Source: Flavobacterium hydrophilum (lineage in GTDB: Bacteria > Bacteroidota > Bacteroidia > Flavobacteriales > Flavobacteriaceae). From it: DNA of 64,000 nucleotides. Each line of letters opens with the position of its first letter. Within the stretch, counting starts at the first letter, position 1. This document shows, piece after piece, positions 18,032 to 26,922 of this stretch. Below the pieces are notes generated by a model. It worked only from the letters and a program-made list of their open reading frames with translations. It was not told the origin of the DNA and searched no databases. The stretch is from the NCBI RefSeq assembly GCF_003202405.1, contig NZ_QJHL01000002.1, positions 310,001 to 374,000 on the forward strand, in the 5' to 3' direction. Position numbers and translations under genes: made by a program.

Positions 18032-20809
18032 ATGGATAGGTTTTCATTTTTAAATGCAGCGCATACAGAGTTTTTTGCACAATTATACGATCAATATTTA
18101 GTAAATCCAGACAGCGTTGAGCCAAGCTGGAGAAGTTTTTTTCAGGGCTTTGACTTTGGACAAACAACTTATAATGATGAAAATCCTGTGCAAACAATCG
18201 TTGAGTATGTAACGACTGGCGACAACACAGATTACAGTAAAGTTTCTGAAAAATTACAAAAAGAATTTAACGTATTGAAATTGATTGATGGCTACCGTTC
18301 ACGTGGTCATTTATTCACTAAAACCAATCCCGTTCGCGACCGCAGGACATCATCTCCAACTTTGGATATTGAAAACTTCGGATTAACAACTGCCGATCTT
18401 TCTACCGTTTTTGATGCCGCTCAGGTTATTGGTGTTGCACCTTGCTCTTTACAGGATATCATTACCCGTCTTAAAGCAATTTACTGCCAGCACATTGGTG
18501 TTGAATATATGTACATCAGAAACCCTGGTGTTGTAAAATGGATTCAGGATAAATTAGGGGTTAACAACAATCAGCCTAATTTCTCTACAGAAGAAAAACA
18601 AACTATCCTTAATAAATTAAATGAAGCTGTTTCTTTTGAGAACTTTTTGCATACTAAATATGTAGGTCAAAAACGATTTTCATTAGAAGGTGGTGAAACG
18701 ATTATCCCTGCTTTGGACGCTTTGATCGAAAAAGCTGCCGAAAAAGGAGTGGAGCAATTTGTAATGGGAATGGCGCACCGTGGGCGTTTGAACGTTTTGG
18801 CAAACATCTTCGGAAAATCAACTCAGGATATCTTTAGCGAATTTGACGGTAAAGATTACGATCAGGAATACTTTGATGGTGACGTAAAATACCACTTAGG
18901 TCTTACTGCCGATAAAAAAACAAGATCAGGAAAAAGCATCAATATCAATTTAGCGCCAAATCCTTCGCACTTAGAAACAGTTGGAGCTGTTATTGAAGGA
19001 ATCACGAGAGCAAAACAAGATAAATATTATGCAGACGATTTCTCAAAAGTATTACCAATTGCCGTTCACGGTGATGCTGCAATTGCAGGTCAGGGTTTAC
19101 TTTATGAAATCATTCAGATGGCACAATTAGACGGTTACAAAACCGGAGGTACCATTCATATTGTAATCAATAATCAGGTTGGATTTACTACCAATTATTT
19201 AGATGCACGTTCTTCTACTTATTGTACAGATGTTGCCAAAGTAACACTTTCGCCTGTATTACACGTAAATGCTGACGATGCTGAGGCTGTTGTACACGCA
19301 GTATCTTTTGCATTAGACTACAGAATGGAGTTTGGACGTGACGTATTTATCGATTTATTAGGATACAGAAAATACGGTCATAACGAAGGTGATGAGCCTC
19401 GTTTTACACAGCCGGTTTTATATAAAATTATTGCAAAACATCAAAACCCAAGAGATATTTATGCTGAAAAGCTTTTATCAGAAAGAGTTATTGATGCGAA
19501 TTATGTAAACACAATTGAAAAAGAATACAAAGCAGATCTTGAACAAAATTTAGAAGCATCCCGTAAAAAGGCGTTGACAATCATTACTCCATTTATGCAA
19601 AATGAGTGGAAAGGATTCAAGCAGGTTTCTGATGATGTAATGTTGAAAAAAGTCGATACTTCTTTCGATAAAAAAGGACTGGATTCAATTATAAATACAA
19701 TTTCAACTTTACCTTCTGATAAGAAATTCATCAATAAAATAAATAAAATTGTTTCTGACAGAAAAACAGGATATGATAACAACACCTTAGACTGGGGAAC
19801 TGCTGAAGCTTTAGCTTATGGTTCTCTTTTAACAGAAGGATTTGATATCAGAATTTCAGGTCAGGATGTGGAGCGTGGAACTTTCTCTCACCGTCATGCG
19901 GTAGTTAAAGTGGAAGATTCTGAAGAAGAAGTAATCTTATTGAACAACATCGAAAACAAAAAAGGAAACTTTGGCGTATTCAATTCACTTTTATCAGAAT
20001 ACGGAGTTTTAGGATTTGATTACGGTTATGCTTTGGCAAACCCGAACGCTTTAACAATCTGGGAAGCACAATTTGGAGATTTCTCTAATGGAGCTCAGAT
20101 TATGATTGACCAGTATATTTCTTGTGGTGAAGACAAATGGAACAACCAAAACGGTATTGTTTTATTATTGCCTCACGGATACGAAGGTCAGGGAGCAGAA
20201 CACTCTTCAGCAAGAATGGAGCGTTATTTACAGCTTTGCGCAAGACACAATATGTATGTTGCTGATTGTACAACGCCAGCAAACTTTTTCCACTTGTTAA
20301 GAAGACAAATGAAAACGGATTTCCGTAAACCTTTGGTAGTTTTCTCTCCAAAAAGTTTACTACGTGATCCAAGATGTGTTTCTTCAGTTGAAGAATTGGC
20401 AAAAGGAAGTTTCCAGGAAACTATCGACGATACTACAGTAAACAAAAAAGACGTAAAAACACTGGTTTTCTGTACAGGTAAATTCTACTATGATATTGCT
20501 GCCGAAAGAGAAAACAACGGAAGAAAAGATGTGGCAATTGTTCGTATTGAGCAATTATTCCCTTTACCGGTTGAACAGTTAAAAGCAATCATCGCACAAT
20601 ATCCTAATGCTGATGATTATGTTTGGGCACAGGAAGAGCCTAAAAACATGGGAGCTTACAGCTTTATGTTAATGAACTTTGATCTTGTAAAATGGAGACT
20701 GGCTTCATTAAAAGCATATTCTGCTCCGGCCGCGGGAAGTTACACACGTGCAAAACGTCGTCACGCAGATGCAATCAGAATGGTATTCGATAAAAATTTA
20801 TTCAGATAA
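18032..20809 (+). CDS. sucA: 2-oxoglutarate dehydrogenase E1 component
   Basis: 925 aa thiamine-diphosphate enzyme that decarboxylates 2-oxoglutarate and transfers the succinyl group to the E2 lipoyl domain in the TCA cycle. The N-terminal segment (FLNAAHTEFFAQLYDQYL, then SVEPSWRSFFQGF) is the E2-binding region, followed by the ThDP domain with VMGMAHRGRLNVLANIFGK, the HLGLTADKKTRSGK loop, GDAAIAGQGLLYE and IVINNQVGFTTN, and the transketolase-like pyrimidine domain with SGQDVERGTFSHRHAV. The C-terminus carries VWAQEEPKNMGAY. Length is typical. A TACTTTTG -7 type element lies at 17986-17993. sucB follows after one small gene. Confidence 0.97.
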   Translation: MDRFSFLNAAHTEFFAQLYDQYLVNPDSVEPSWRSFFQGFDFGQTTYNDENPVQTIVEYVTTGDNTDYSKVSEKLQKEFNVLKLIDGYRSRGHLFTKTNPVRDRRTSSPTLDIENFGLTTADLSTVFDAAQVIGVAPCSLQDIITRLKAIYCQHIGVEYMYIRNPGVVKWIQDKLGVNNNQPNFSTEEKQTILNKLNEAVSFENFLHTKYVGQKRFSLEGGETIIPALDALIEKAAEKGVEQFVMGMAHRGRLNVLANIFGKSTQDIFSEFDGKDYDQEYFDGDVKYHLGLTADKKTRSGKSININLAPNPSHLETVGAVIEGITRAKQDKYYADDFSKVLPIAVHGDAAIAGQGLLYEIIQMAQLDGYKTGGTIHIVINNQVGFTTNYLDARSSTYCTDVAKVTLSPVLHVNADDAEAVVHAVSFALDYRMEFGRDVFIDLLGYRKYGHNEGDEPRFTQPVLYKIIAKHQNPRDIYAEKLLSERVIDANYVNTIEKEYKADLEQNLEASRKKALTIITPFMQNEWKGFKQVSDDVMLKKVDTSFDKKGLDSIINTISTLPSDKKFINKINKIVSDRKTGYDNNTLDWGTAEALAYGSLLTEGFDIRISGQDVERGTFSHRHAVVKVEDSEEEVILLNNIENKKGNFGVFNSLLSEYGVLGFDYGYALANPNALTIWEAQFGDFSNGAQIMIDQYISCGEDKWNNQNGIVLLLPHGYEGQGAEHSSARMERYLQLCARHNMYVADCTTPANFFHLLRRQMKTDFRKPLVVFSPKSLLRDPRCVSSVEELAKGSFQETIDDTTVNKKDVKTLVFCTGKFYYDIAAERENNGRKDVAIVRIEQLFPLPVEQLKAIIAQYPNADDYVWAQEEPKNMGAYSFMLMNFDLVKWRLASLKAYSAPAAGSYTRAKRRHADAIRMVFDKNLFR

Positions 20810-20814
20810 AATTT

Positions 20815-21390
20815 ATGAGAAAGATACTTATTCTTGCTTTTGTAATATTATCAATTACGGGTTATTCTCAGGAATTAAGAAAACCAAGTGAAGGTAAAAC
20901 AATCGTTTATTTTGTGAGATCTTCAGGAATGGGAGCTTTAATAAATTTTAAATATTTTGATGGAGAAAAATATTTAGGTAAATTCAATTATGGTAAATAT
21001 TTAGTTTATGAATGTGAGCCTGGCAAACATGTTTTTTGGTCCAGGTCAGAAAATACTGATTTTATTGAGGCGGATCTTGAAGCTGGAAAAATTTACATAG
21101 TTGATTCTGAAGCGCAAATGGGTGCCATAAAAGCAGGTGTAAAATTAGTTCCTTTTAATCCTAGTCCTGAAAGCTATAAAACGCCTAAGAAATTTGAAAA
21201 AAAGAAAGCAGCTATCTTAATAAAATCGATTTCAGAAAAAAAAGAATATGTTGCAACTGAATTAGATTTAAAAGAAGGTGCAGAAGAATACGCAAGCATC
21301 ATTAAGAAGTCTACAGAAAAATATAATAAATTAAAAGAAAAAGGCGAAGAATTTGCAAAAGTACTTCCTGAAATGTCATACAACAATTAG
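20815..21390 (+). CDS. DUF2846-like secreted protein between sucA and sucB
   Basis: 191 aa with a signal peptide (MRKILILAFVILSITGYSQ). Residues 28-110 resemble the DUF2846 beta-sandwich: KTIVYFVRSSGMGA, FDGEKYLGKFNYGKYLVYE, EPGKHVFWSR and LEAGKIYIVDSEAQMGA. The rest is Lys/Glu-rich and probably helical (ELDLKEGAEEYASIIKKSTE). It begins 5 bp after the sucA stop, so it must be co-transcribed with sucA. A link between an envelope protein and the cytoplasmic 2-oxoglutarate dehydrogenase is not obvious. The insertion is followed by a palindromic repeat before sucB. Function unknown. Confidence 0.78.
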   Translation: MRKILILAFVILSITGYSQELRKPSEGKTIVYFVRSSGMGALINFKYFDGEKYLGKFNYGKYLVYECEPGKHVFWSRSENTDFIEADLEAGKIYIVDSEAQMGAIKAGVKLVPFNPSPESYKTPKKFEKKKAAILIKSISEKKEYVATELDLKEGAEEYASIIKKSTEKYNKLKEKGEEFAKVLPEMSYNN

Positions 21391-21405
21391 ATAAAAATGT
21401 TTCAA

Positions 21406-21437
21406 GTTTCAGTCCCGATAGCTATCGGGATTGAAAC
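21406..21437. repeat. 32-bp palindrome (CCCGATAGCTATCGGG core) between DUF2846 gene and sucB
   Basis: Perfect 16-bp core CCCGATAGCTATCGGG flanked by GTTTCAGT / ATTGAAAC arms that continue the pairing. No T-run follows, so it is not a classical terminator. The core equals the joined ends of the larger structured repeats found elsewhere in this window, so it may be a minimal member of the same family. Confidence 0.75.
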
Positions 21438-21463
21438 CATAAAAACCTTAAACAAAAACAAAG

Positions 21464-22705
21464 ATGATTTTAGAAATGAAAGTCCCATCACCAGGGGAAT
21501 CAATAAAAGAAGTTGAAATTGCAACTTGGTTAGTAAAAGACGGAGATTATGTAGAAAAAGATCAGGCGATTGCTGAAGTTGATTCAGATAAAGCTACTCT
21601 TGAATTACCTGCTGAAATGAGCGGTGTAATTACATTAAAAGCAGAAGAAGGTGATACAGTTGCAGTTGGCGCAGTAGTTTGTTTAATTGATACTGATGCA
21701 GCAAAACCAGCAGGTTCAGCAGCTGCACCAGCGGCAGAGGCTCCTAAGGCTGAAGCTCCAAAAGCAGAAGCAAAAGCTGAGGCTCCAAAAGCAGCTCCGG
21801 TTCAGGCTCCGGCAGCAACAAGTTATGCAGCGGGAACTCCATCTCCGGCAGCAAGAAAAATATTAGACGAGAAAAATATTGCTCCGGCTACAGTTTCAGG
21901 AACTGGTAAAGGTGGAAGAATCACTAAAGATGATGCTGTAAATGCAGTACCTTCTATGGGAACTCCAACTGGTGGAAGCCGTGGAACTGAGCGTACAAAA
22001 TTATCAATGTTACGTCGTAAAGTAGCAGAAAGACTGGTTTCAGCTAAAAATGAAACGGCTATGCTTACTACTTTCAACGAAGTAAACATGACGCCAATCA
22101 ACCAGATTCGTAACGAATACAAAGATGCTTTCAAAGCAAAACATGGTGGTCTTGGTTTAGGATTCATGTCATTCTTTACAAAAGCAGTTACAAGAGCTTT
22201 ACAATTATATCCTGATGTTAACTCTATGATGGATGGTGATTACAAAATCGCTTATGATTTTGCTGACATCTCAATCGCAGTTTCAGGACCAAAAGGATTA
22301 ATGGTTCCTGTAGTTCGTAACGCTGAACTTTTAACTTTCCGCGGAATCGAAGCTGAAATCAAAAGATTAGCTTTAAGAGCACGTGACGGGCAAATTACAG
22401 TTGATGATATGACTGGAGGAACTTTCACAATTACTAACGGTGGTGTTTTCGGAAGTATGTTATCTACTCCAATCATAAACCCTCCACAGTCAGGAATCTT
22501 AGGAATGCACAACATTATCGAGCGTCCAATCGCTGTAAACGGTAAAGTTGAGATTCACCCAATGATGTACGTAGCACTTTCTTATGACCACAGAATCATC
22601 GACGGACGTGAATCTGTTGGTTTCTTAGTTGCGGTTAAAGAAGCTTTAGAAAATCCTTTAGAATTATTGATGAACGGTGATGCTAAAAGAGCATTGGAGT
22701 TGTAA
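21464..22705 (+). CDS. sucB: Dihydrolipoyllysine succinyltransferase (2-oxoglutarate dehydrogenase E2)
   Basis: 413 aa core enzyme of the 2-oxoglutarate dehydrogenase complex. It has one N-terminal lipoyl domain (lipoylated Lys in [14 protein letters not shown], near residue 43), an Ala/Pro-rich linker of about 50 residues (repeats of [12 protein letters not shown]), a peripheral subunit-binding domain ([26 protein letters not shown]) and the acyltransferase domain with the catalytic block [16 protein letters not shown] (His and Asp). The length and single lipoyl domain are those of SucB. It lies 74 bp after the DUF2846-like gene and ends in a terminator. Confidence 0.96.
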   Translation: MILEMKVPSPGESIKEVEIATWLVKDGDYVEKDQAIAEVDSDKATLELPAEMSGVITLKAEEGDTVAVGAVVCLIDTDAAKPAGSAAAPAAEAPKAEAPKAEAKAEAPKAAPVQAPAATSYAAGTPSPAARKILDEKNIAPATVSGTGKGGRITKDDAVNAVPSMGTPTGGSRGTERTKLSMLRRKVAERLVSAKNETAMLTTFNEVNMTPINQIRNEYKDAFKAKHGGLGLGFMSFFTKAVTRALQLYPDVNSMMDGDYKIAYDFADISIAVSGPKGLMVPVVRNAELLTFRGIEAEIKRLALRARDGQITVDDMTGGTFTITNGGVFGSMLSTPIINPPQSGILGMHNIIERPIAVNGKVEIHPMMYVALSYDHRIIDGRESVGFLVAVKEALENPLELLMNGDAKRALEL

Positions 22706-22725
22706 TTAATAGTCCTTTTAATTAT

Positions 22726-22766
22726 AAAAACCCCAAATGATGAAAATCGTTTGGGGTTTTCTTTTT
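22726..22766 (+). terminator. Terminator of the sucA-sucB operon
   Basis: Stem AAAACCCCAAA / TTTGGGGTTTT with T-run, 21 bp after the sucB stop. Confidence 0.88.
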
Positions 22767-22791
22767 ATATTCGGAAAATAAATATCTAAGT

Positions 22792-23577
22792 ATGAAAATA
22801 AAACTAATACTACTTACCCTTATATTGGGTTTGAATTTTGTTTGTGCAAATCCGCCAGCTAAAAAACGCATATTAGTTTATACGAAAAACGGTAAAGGAT
22901 ATGTGCATAAAAATATTGCAGCCAGTGTGGGGGCTTTAAAGAAAATTGGCGAAGCAAATAATTTAATTGTTGATGTTTCAGATGATCCTTCGGTAATGAC
23001 TATTGAAAATTTGCTAAAGTACCGCTGTCTTGTTTTCTCAAATACGTGTAATGATATCTTTGATACTGAAGAACAAAAGCAGGCATTTGCAGATTATATC
23101 CAGCGGGGAGGCGCATTTGTAGGAATTCATAGTGCCTCTGATTCTGAACGCTCCTGGCCCTGGTATACCAAAATGATAGGAGGAAAATTTAAAAAACACC
23201 CTGCTTTTCAGTCTTTCGAAATAAAAGTAATTGATAAAAACCATCCTTCCACTTCAAAACTTCCTGAAACATGGAAAAAGGAAGACGAGTGCTACTATAT
23301 GGATGAACTCAACCCCAATATTCAGATCGTATTGGCAGCCGATTTGCGAACGGTGAACGATAATGAAAAAGGAGTTTATCCGGGACGCATTTTTGGGGAT
23401 TACTTTCCCTTGGCCTGGTTTCATGAATTTGAAGGTGCCAGAGTGTTTTACACCGCTTTGGGACACGATAGTAAAGATTATTCAGATCCTGTATATATTC
23501 AGCATCTTACGGGCGGAATTTTATGGGCTTTGGGGAAAAATCCAAAAGAGAAGCTTTCAAAGAAATCAATACAATAA
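22792..23577 (+). CDS. ThuA-like secreted protein
   Basis: 261 aa with a signal peptide (MKIKLILLTLILGLNFVCA). The mature part is a ThuA (trehalose utilization-like) domain with a class I glutamine amidotransferase-like fold: KRILVYTKNGKGYVHKNIAA, YRCLVFSNTCNDIFD, FADYIQRGGAFVGIHSASDS, FPLAWFHEFEGARVFYTALG and HLTGGILWALG. Related proteins act in sugar uptake or processing, but the reaction is poorly defined. The signal peptide places this one in the periplasm. No sugar gene is adjacent; a MFS transporter follows 78 bp downstream. Confidence 0.87.
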   Translation: MKIKLILLTLILGLNFVCANPPAKKRILVYTKNGKGYVHKNIAASVGALKKIGEANNLIVDVSDDPSVMTIENLLKYRCLVFSNTCNDIFDTEEQKQAFADYIQRGGAFVGIHSASDSERSWPWYTKMIGGKFKKHPAFQSFEIKVIDKNHPSTSKLPETWKKEDECYYMDELNPNIQIVLAADLRTVNDNEKGVYPGRIFGDYFPLAWFHEFEGARVFYTALGHDSKDYSDPVYIQHLTGGILWALGKNPKEKLSKKSIQ

Positions 23578-23655
23578 CAGGTAAAAAGAATTCTTTAGTT
23601 TTATAAAAGCTTTTTAGTTTTAATTTTTTTATTTGCCTAACTAACCAACTCATTT

Positions 23656-24879
23656 ATGTCCTCCAACAAAAAACAAGCTGCAATCGGCTTTATCTTTATT
23701 ACCATGTTAATCGACATTACCGGATGGGGAATCATTATTCCGGTTATTCCAAAACTGATTAAAGAATTAATACATGGCGATGTGAGCGAAGCAGCTAAAT
23801 ATGGTGGCTGGCTGACCTTTGCTTATGCGATGACACAATTTTTGTTTGCACCTTTAATTGGTAATCTGAGTGACAAATTTGGTCGAAGACCTATAATTTT
23901 AATTTCGCTTTTTGCTTTTGCGCTGGATTATATTTTGCTGGCATTTGCACCAACAATTACTTGGCTGTTTATTGGAAGAATAATTGCCGGATTAACTGGA
24001 GCCAGTATTTCAACTGCTTCCGCGTATATAGCCGATGTGAGTACACCGGAAAACAGAGCCAAAAATTTCGGAATGATCGGAGTCGCTTTTGGACTCGGAT
24101 TTATAATCGGTCCTGTGCTTGGAGGTATTTTGGGACATTACGGATCGAGAATTCCGTTTTATGCCGCAGCAGTTTTGTGTTTGCTGAATTTCCTCTACGG
24201 ATATTTTATTCTGCCTGAATCCTTATCAAAGGAGAACAGAAGACCGGTTAATCTAAAAAGGGCAAACCCGATTGGTGCCTTTTTGAACTTAAGGAAATAT
24301 CCTTCGCTTTATGGATTGCTGATCGCCTTGTTTTTGATTTACGTTGCAGCTCATGCCGTTGAAAGTAACTGGAGTTATTTTACGATGTATAAATTTGACT
24401 GGAATGAAAAAATGGTTGGAATTTCGCTGGGTGTTGTCGGAGTTTTAGTAAGTCTCGTTCAGGGCGGTTTGATACGATGGACCAGTAAAAAAATAGGAAA
24501 CGAAAAAAGTATCTATATTGGAATGTCTTTATACACTCTTGCCATGTTTTTGTTTGCTTTTGTTTCAGAAAGCTGGATGATGTTTCTCTTTTTGATTCCG
24601 TATTGTCTTGCCGGAATCGCAGGACCGTCATTGCGCGCTATAATTGCCGGGCGTGTTTTACCAACAGAGCAAGGAGAAATTCAGGGAACAATTGCGAGTT
24701 TGATGAGTGCTGCAACCATTATAGGCCCGCCGGTAATGTCGAGTCTTTTTTATTATTTCACGCATCAGGACGCACCATTTGAATTTCCGGGAATGCCTTT
24801 TATACTTGGAGGAATATTGATGATGAGCAGTGGAATTGTTTCTTATGTTTCATTGAAAAAACATTCGAATAACAATTAA
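23656..24879 (+). CDS. TetA-like MFS transporter
   Basis: 407 aa transporter of the major facilitator superfamily with 12 membrane helices. The first helix has GFIFITMLIDITGWGIIIPV; motif A between helices 2 and 3 reads GNLSDKFGRRPIILIS; the motif C-like segment in helix 5 is GVAFGLGFIIGPVLGGILG. The pattern is that of the TCR/TetA branch, drug-proton antiporters that include tetracycline pumps. Sequence alone does not show tetracycline export, and no TetR regulator is adjacent. It probably has its own promoter in the 78-bp gap. Confidence 0.88.
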   Translation: MSSNKKQAAIGFIFITMLIDITGWGIIIPVIPKLIKELIHGDVSEAAKYGGWLTFAYAMTQFLFAPLIGNLSDKFGRRPIILISLFAFALDYILLAFAPTITWLFIGRIIAGLTGASISTASAYIADVSTPENRAKNFGMIGVAFGLGFIIGPVLGGILGHYGSRIPFYAAAVLCLLNFLYGYFILPESLSKENRRPVNLKRANPIGAFLNLRKYPSLYGLLIALFLIYVAAHAVESNWSYFTMYKFDWNEKMVGISLGVVGVLVSLVQGGLIRWTSKKIGNEKSIYIGMSLYTLAMFLFAFVSESWMMFLFLIPYCLAGIAGPSLRAIIAGRVLPTEQGEIQGTIASLMSAATIIGPPVMSSLFYYFTHQDAPFEFPGMPFILGGILMMSSGIVSYVSLKKHSNNN

Positions 24880-24897
24880 TCAATTTTATAAATGTTT

Positions 24898-24940
24898 AAA
24901 ATCCCAAATTCCAATTAAGGAGTTTGGGATTTATTTATTT
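24898..24940. terminator. Bidirectional terminator
   Basis: Stem AAATCCCAAA / TTTGGGATTT with A and T runs on either side, between convergent genes. It is followed at 24951-24989 by three 'tttggaattt' repeats of low complexity. Confidence 0.75.
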
Positions 24941-24993
24941 TTAGTAAAACTAAATTTTGGAATTTGGAATTTCAGATTTGGAATTTAAATCTT

Positions 24994-26490
24994 TTATTCT
25001 TTTACAATTTTGATAGTTTTGGTTTTTCCTTCAGATTTTACTTTTAGAAAATATACGCCTGTTGAGATATTTGATAAATCAATTTCAGAATGAATGTCGT
25101 TTATTTTCTTAAGTAAAACAGACTTTCCTGAAACGGCTGATAGTTCGACTTCATCAATATTAGCAGTGTTACTTAATGACAATTTATTTTTTACAGGATT
25201 TGGGTAAAATTTAAAATTTGGTAAAACAAAATCCTCATTTGAAAGTGCTCCGTTTGATTTTGCAGTAACTGCAAGACGCTGGGTACTTTCGACATTGTTG
25301 ATGGTTTGAGAGGCATAATAAGTTGTCCCGTCAACCAAAACTGTTGTTAATGGCAAATCTGTTTCGGCTTTTTTACTTGTTTTTCCGGTTGAATTTTGAG
25401 AACCGTACCATTTTATGTTTTGACCATCTACAACAATATCTGCTAAAGTTTGCCCAGGAGTAAAATCAAAGTTTATTGCGTTTTTACCGTTTATTAGTGG
25501 TGATGGTGGATTTACAGAGATTTCTTTTATCAAATAACAGCCAGCATTTTTATCTAATATTACCACAGTGTAAATTCCAGGAGTTAAATTTGAGAATACA
25601 CTATCTGTAAAAAACTGATTTAAGTTTGGTGAAATAGCATACATATAAGAACCACTACCACCAGCTGCATTGATTGTTATGGTTTGATTTTCTACCGCAG
25701 CAGTTGCTGATAAAATTGCGGGCTCCGATATGGTTGCCATATATGGCACAACACACCCATTATCATCTTTTATAGCTATTTTATATGTTCCAGCTGCTAA
25801 ATTTAAAAAAACATTAGTAGAGACAAATGTTGCCCCTCCGTCAAGAGAGTAAGTATAAGGAGATCTTCCTCCTTTAGCATTAATAGAAATTGAGCCATCA
25901 TAATCTCCATTACAATTTACATCTGTCTTTGCGTAGGTTGCTTTTAGTGGTTCATCCGTTGTTATAACAGCATTCATAGACATTTCACAGCCTAATGCAT
26001 CTTTGGTATTAATTAGATATATTCCAGGAACTAAATCAATAAATACATTGATTGGAGAATATGTTCCTCTATTAATTGAATAAGTATAAGGAGCCTTGCC
26101 AGCAATACCCTGAACTGTGATTTTTCCTTTTTCATTTCGACAAGATATTTGTTCAATGGTTACTTTTTCAACTACAGAAGAGTATAAAATCAAATTAAAA
26201 TAATTAGTAGTAACTACTCCATTATTATCAATTCGGGCATAGATAGTTCTAGAAGCTACATTACTGACATAATTCGCCTGGTTTGCAATGGCATTTGTGT
26301 TATTTGTAGCATCCTCAAGACTTAAATGATAAGTGACAATTGTTTCAGCAGGGTTCAAATTGCCAATCAAAAGTGTTTTTTGAGAAGTCAAGTTAAATGA
26401 AGTATCTCCTGCACAATGCTCAATATCGCTAACCTGTGCATAAAAGAGATTGGTAAATAAAAAAAGTAAAGCAAGTAGAGTTTTTTTCAT
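24994..26490 (-). CDS. SprB-repeat protein with type IX secretion tail
   Basis: 498 aa secreted surface protein. The signal peptide (LLALLFLFTNLFYAQ) is followed by a region of unknown fold, then at least two SprB-type repeats of about 75 residues with the pattern 'C.NG..GSI.I.A.GG..PYTYSLDGG..F...N.F.NLAAGTY...IKD..GC' and a third degenerate one. The C-terminus is a type A type IX secretion tail (FKFYPNPVKNKLSLS, then GVYFLKVKSEGKTKTIKIV). SprB repeats occur in cell-surface gliding adhesins; this protein is small and no gliding genes are adjacent. It lies 54 bp after the retropepsin gene. Confidence 0.87.
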   Translation of the reverse strand: MKKTLLALLFLFTNLFYAQVSDIEHCAGDTSFNLTSQKTLLIGNLNPAETIVTYHLSLEDATNNTNAIANQANYVSNVASRTIYARIDNNGVVTTNYFNLILYSSVVEKVTIEQISCRNEKGKITVQGIAGKAPYTYSINRGTYSPINVFIDLVPGIYLINTKDALGCEMSMNAVITTDEPLKATYAKTDVNCNGDYDGSISINAKGGRSPYTYSLDGGATFVSTNVFLNLAAGTYKIAIKDDNGCVVPYMATISEPAILSATAAVENQTITINAAGGSGSYMYAISPNLNQFFTDSVFSNLTPGIYTVVILDKNAGCYLIKEISVNPPSPLINGKNAINFDFTPGQTLADIVVDGQNIKWYGSQNSTGKTSKKAETDLPLTTVLVDGTTYYASQTINNVESTQRLAVTAKSNGALSNEDFVLPNFKFYPNPVKNKLSLSNTANIDEVELSAVSGKSVLLKKINDIHSEIDLSNISTGVYFLKVKSEGKTKTIKIVKE

Positions 26491-26544
26491 ACGTATAGAT
26501 TTGTTAAAAACAGGCTTGGCAAATATAGCTAAAAAACTTACTTT

Positions 26545-26922
26545 TTATTTCAAATACAAATAATGATTATAATAATCAATAATCGCTTTTCCTTCCAGTA
26601 AAACATCAGCACCAATGATGCCGTGAACAGGTTTTGCCTTGTATTGTCTCAACGCTTCATTAACGTGCGAAAGATCAAAAATAACCAGACTAAAATCAGT
26701 ATTTTTCCAGGAACCTATTTGCAGTAAATTTTGTTTGGAAATTTGCGTTTTCATTCCGGTTCCGCCGGCGCCTGCAGCTTTGGTTTTGGATTTTTTTGAA
26801 GTTAATTCAAATAGCTCAATGCTTTCATAGCCCACACAAGAGTTAGAAGCACCGGTATCTAAAATAAAATTTCCCGGAACACCATTGATTTTCACTTTAA
26901 TCAATAAATGCTGCGTTTTCAT
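26545..26922 (-). CDS. Retropepsin-like aspartic protease, coupled to the CHAT gene
   Basis: 125 aa single-domain aspartyl protease of the retropepsin type. The catalytic motif is FILDTGASNSCVG (DTGAS), followed by flap-like glycine-rich sequence (AAGAGGTGMKTQ) and the second conserved block HGIIGADVLLEGKAIIDY. As in retroviral proteases, a homodimer would be needed for activity. The start chosen (MKTQHLLIKV, 26922) overlaps the CHAT stop codon as ATGA; an upstream in-frame start would lie deep inside the CHAT gene. No signal peptide is visible, so it should be cytoplasmic. The substrate is unknown. Confidence 0.85.
   Translation of the reverse strand: MKTQHLLIKVKINGVPGNFILDTGASNSCVGYESIELFELTSKKSKTKAAGAGGTGMKTQISKQNLLQIGSWKNTDFSLVIFDLSHVNEALRQYKAKPVHGIIGADVLLEGKAIIDYYNHYLYLK

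Noticed and set aside
23656..24879. MFS gene as tetracycline resistance gene
   Set aside because: Only membership of the TetA-like branch can be seen; no regulator or other resistance context is present.
24951..24989. Three 'tttggaattt' repeats as a regulatory array
   Set aside because: Low-complexity sequence in a convergent intergenic region, without a promoter to regulate.
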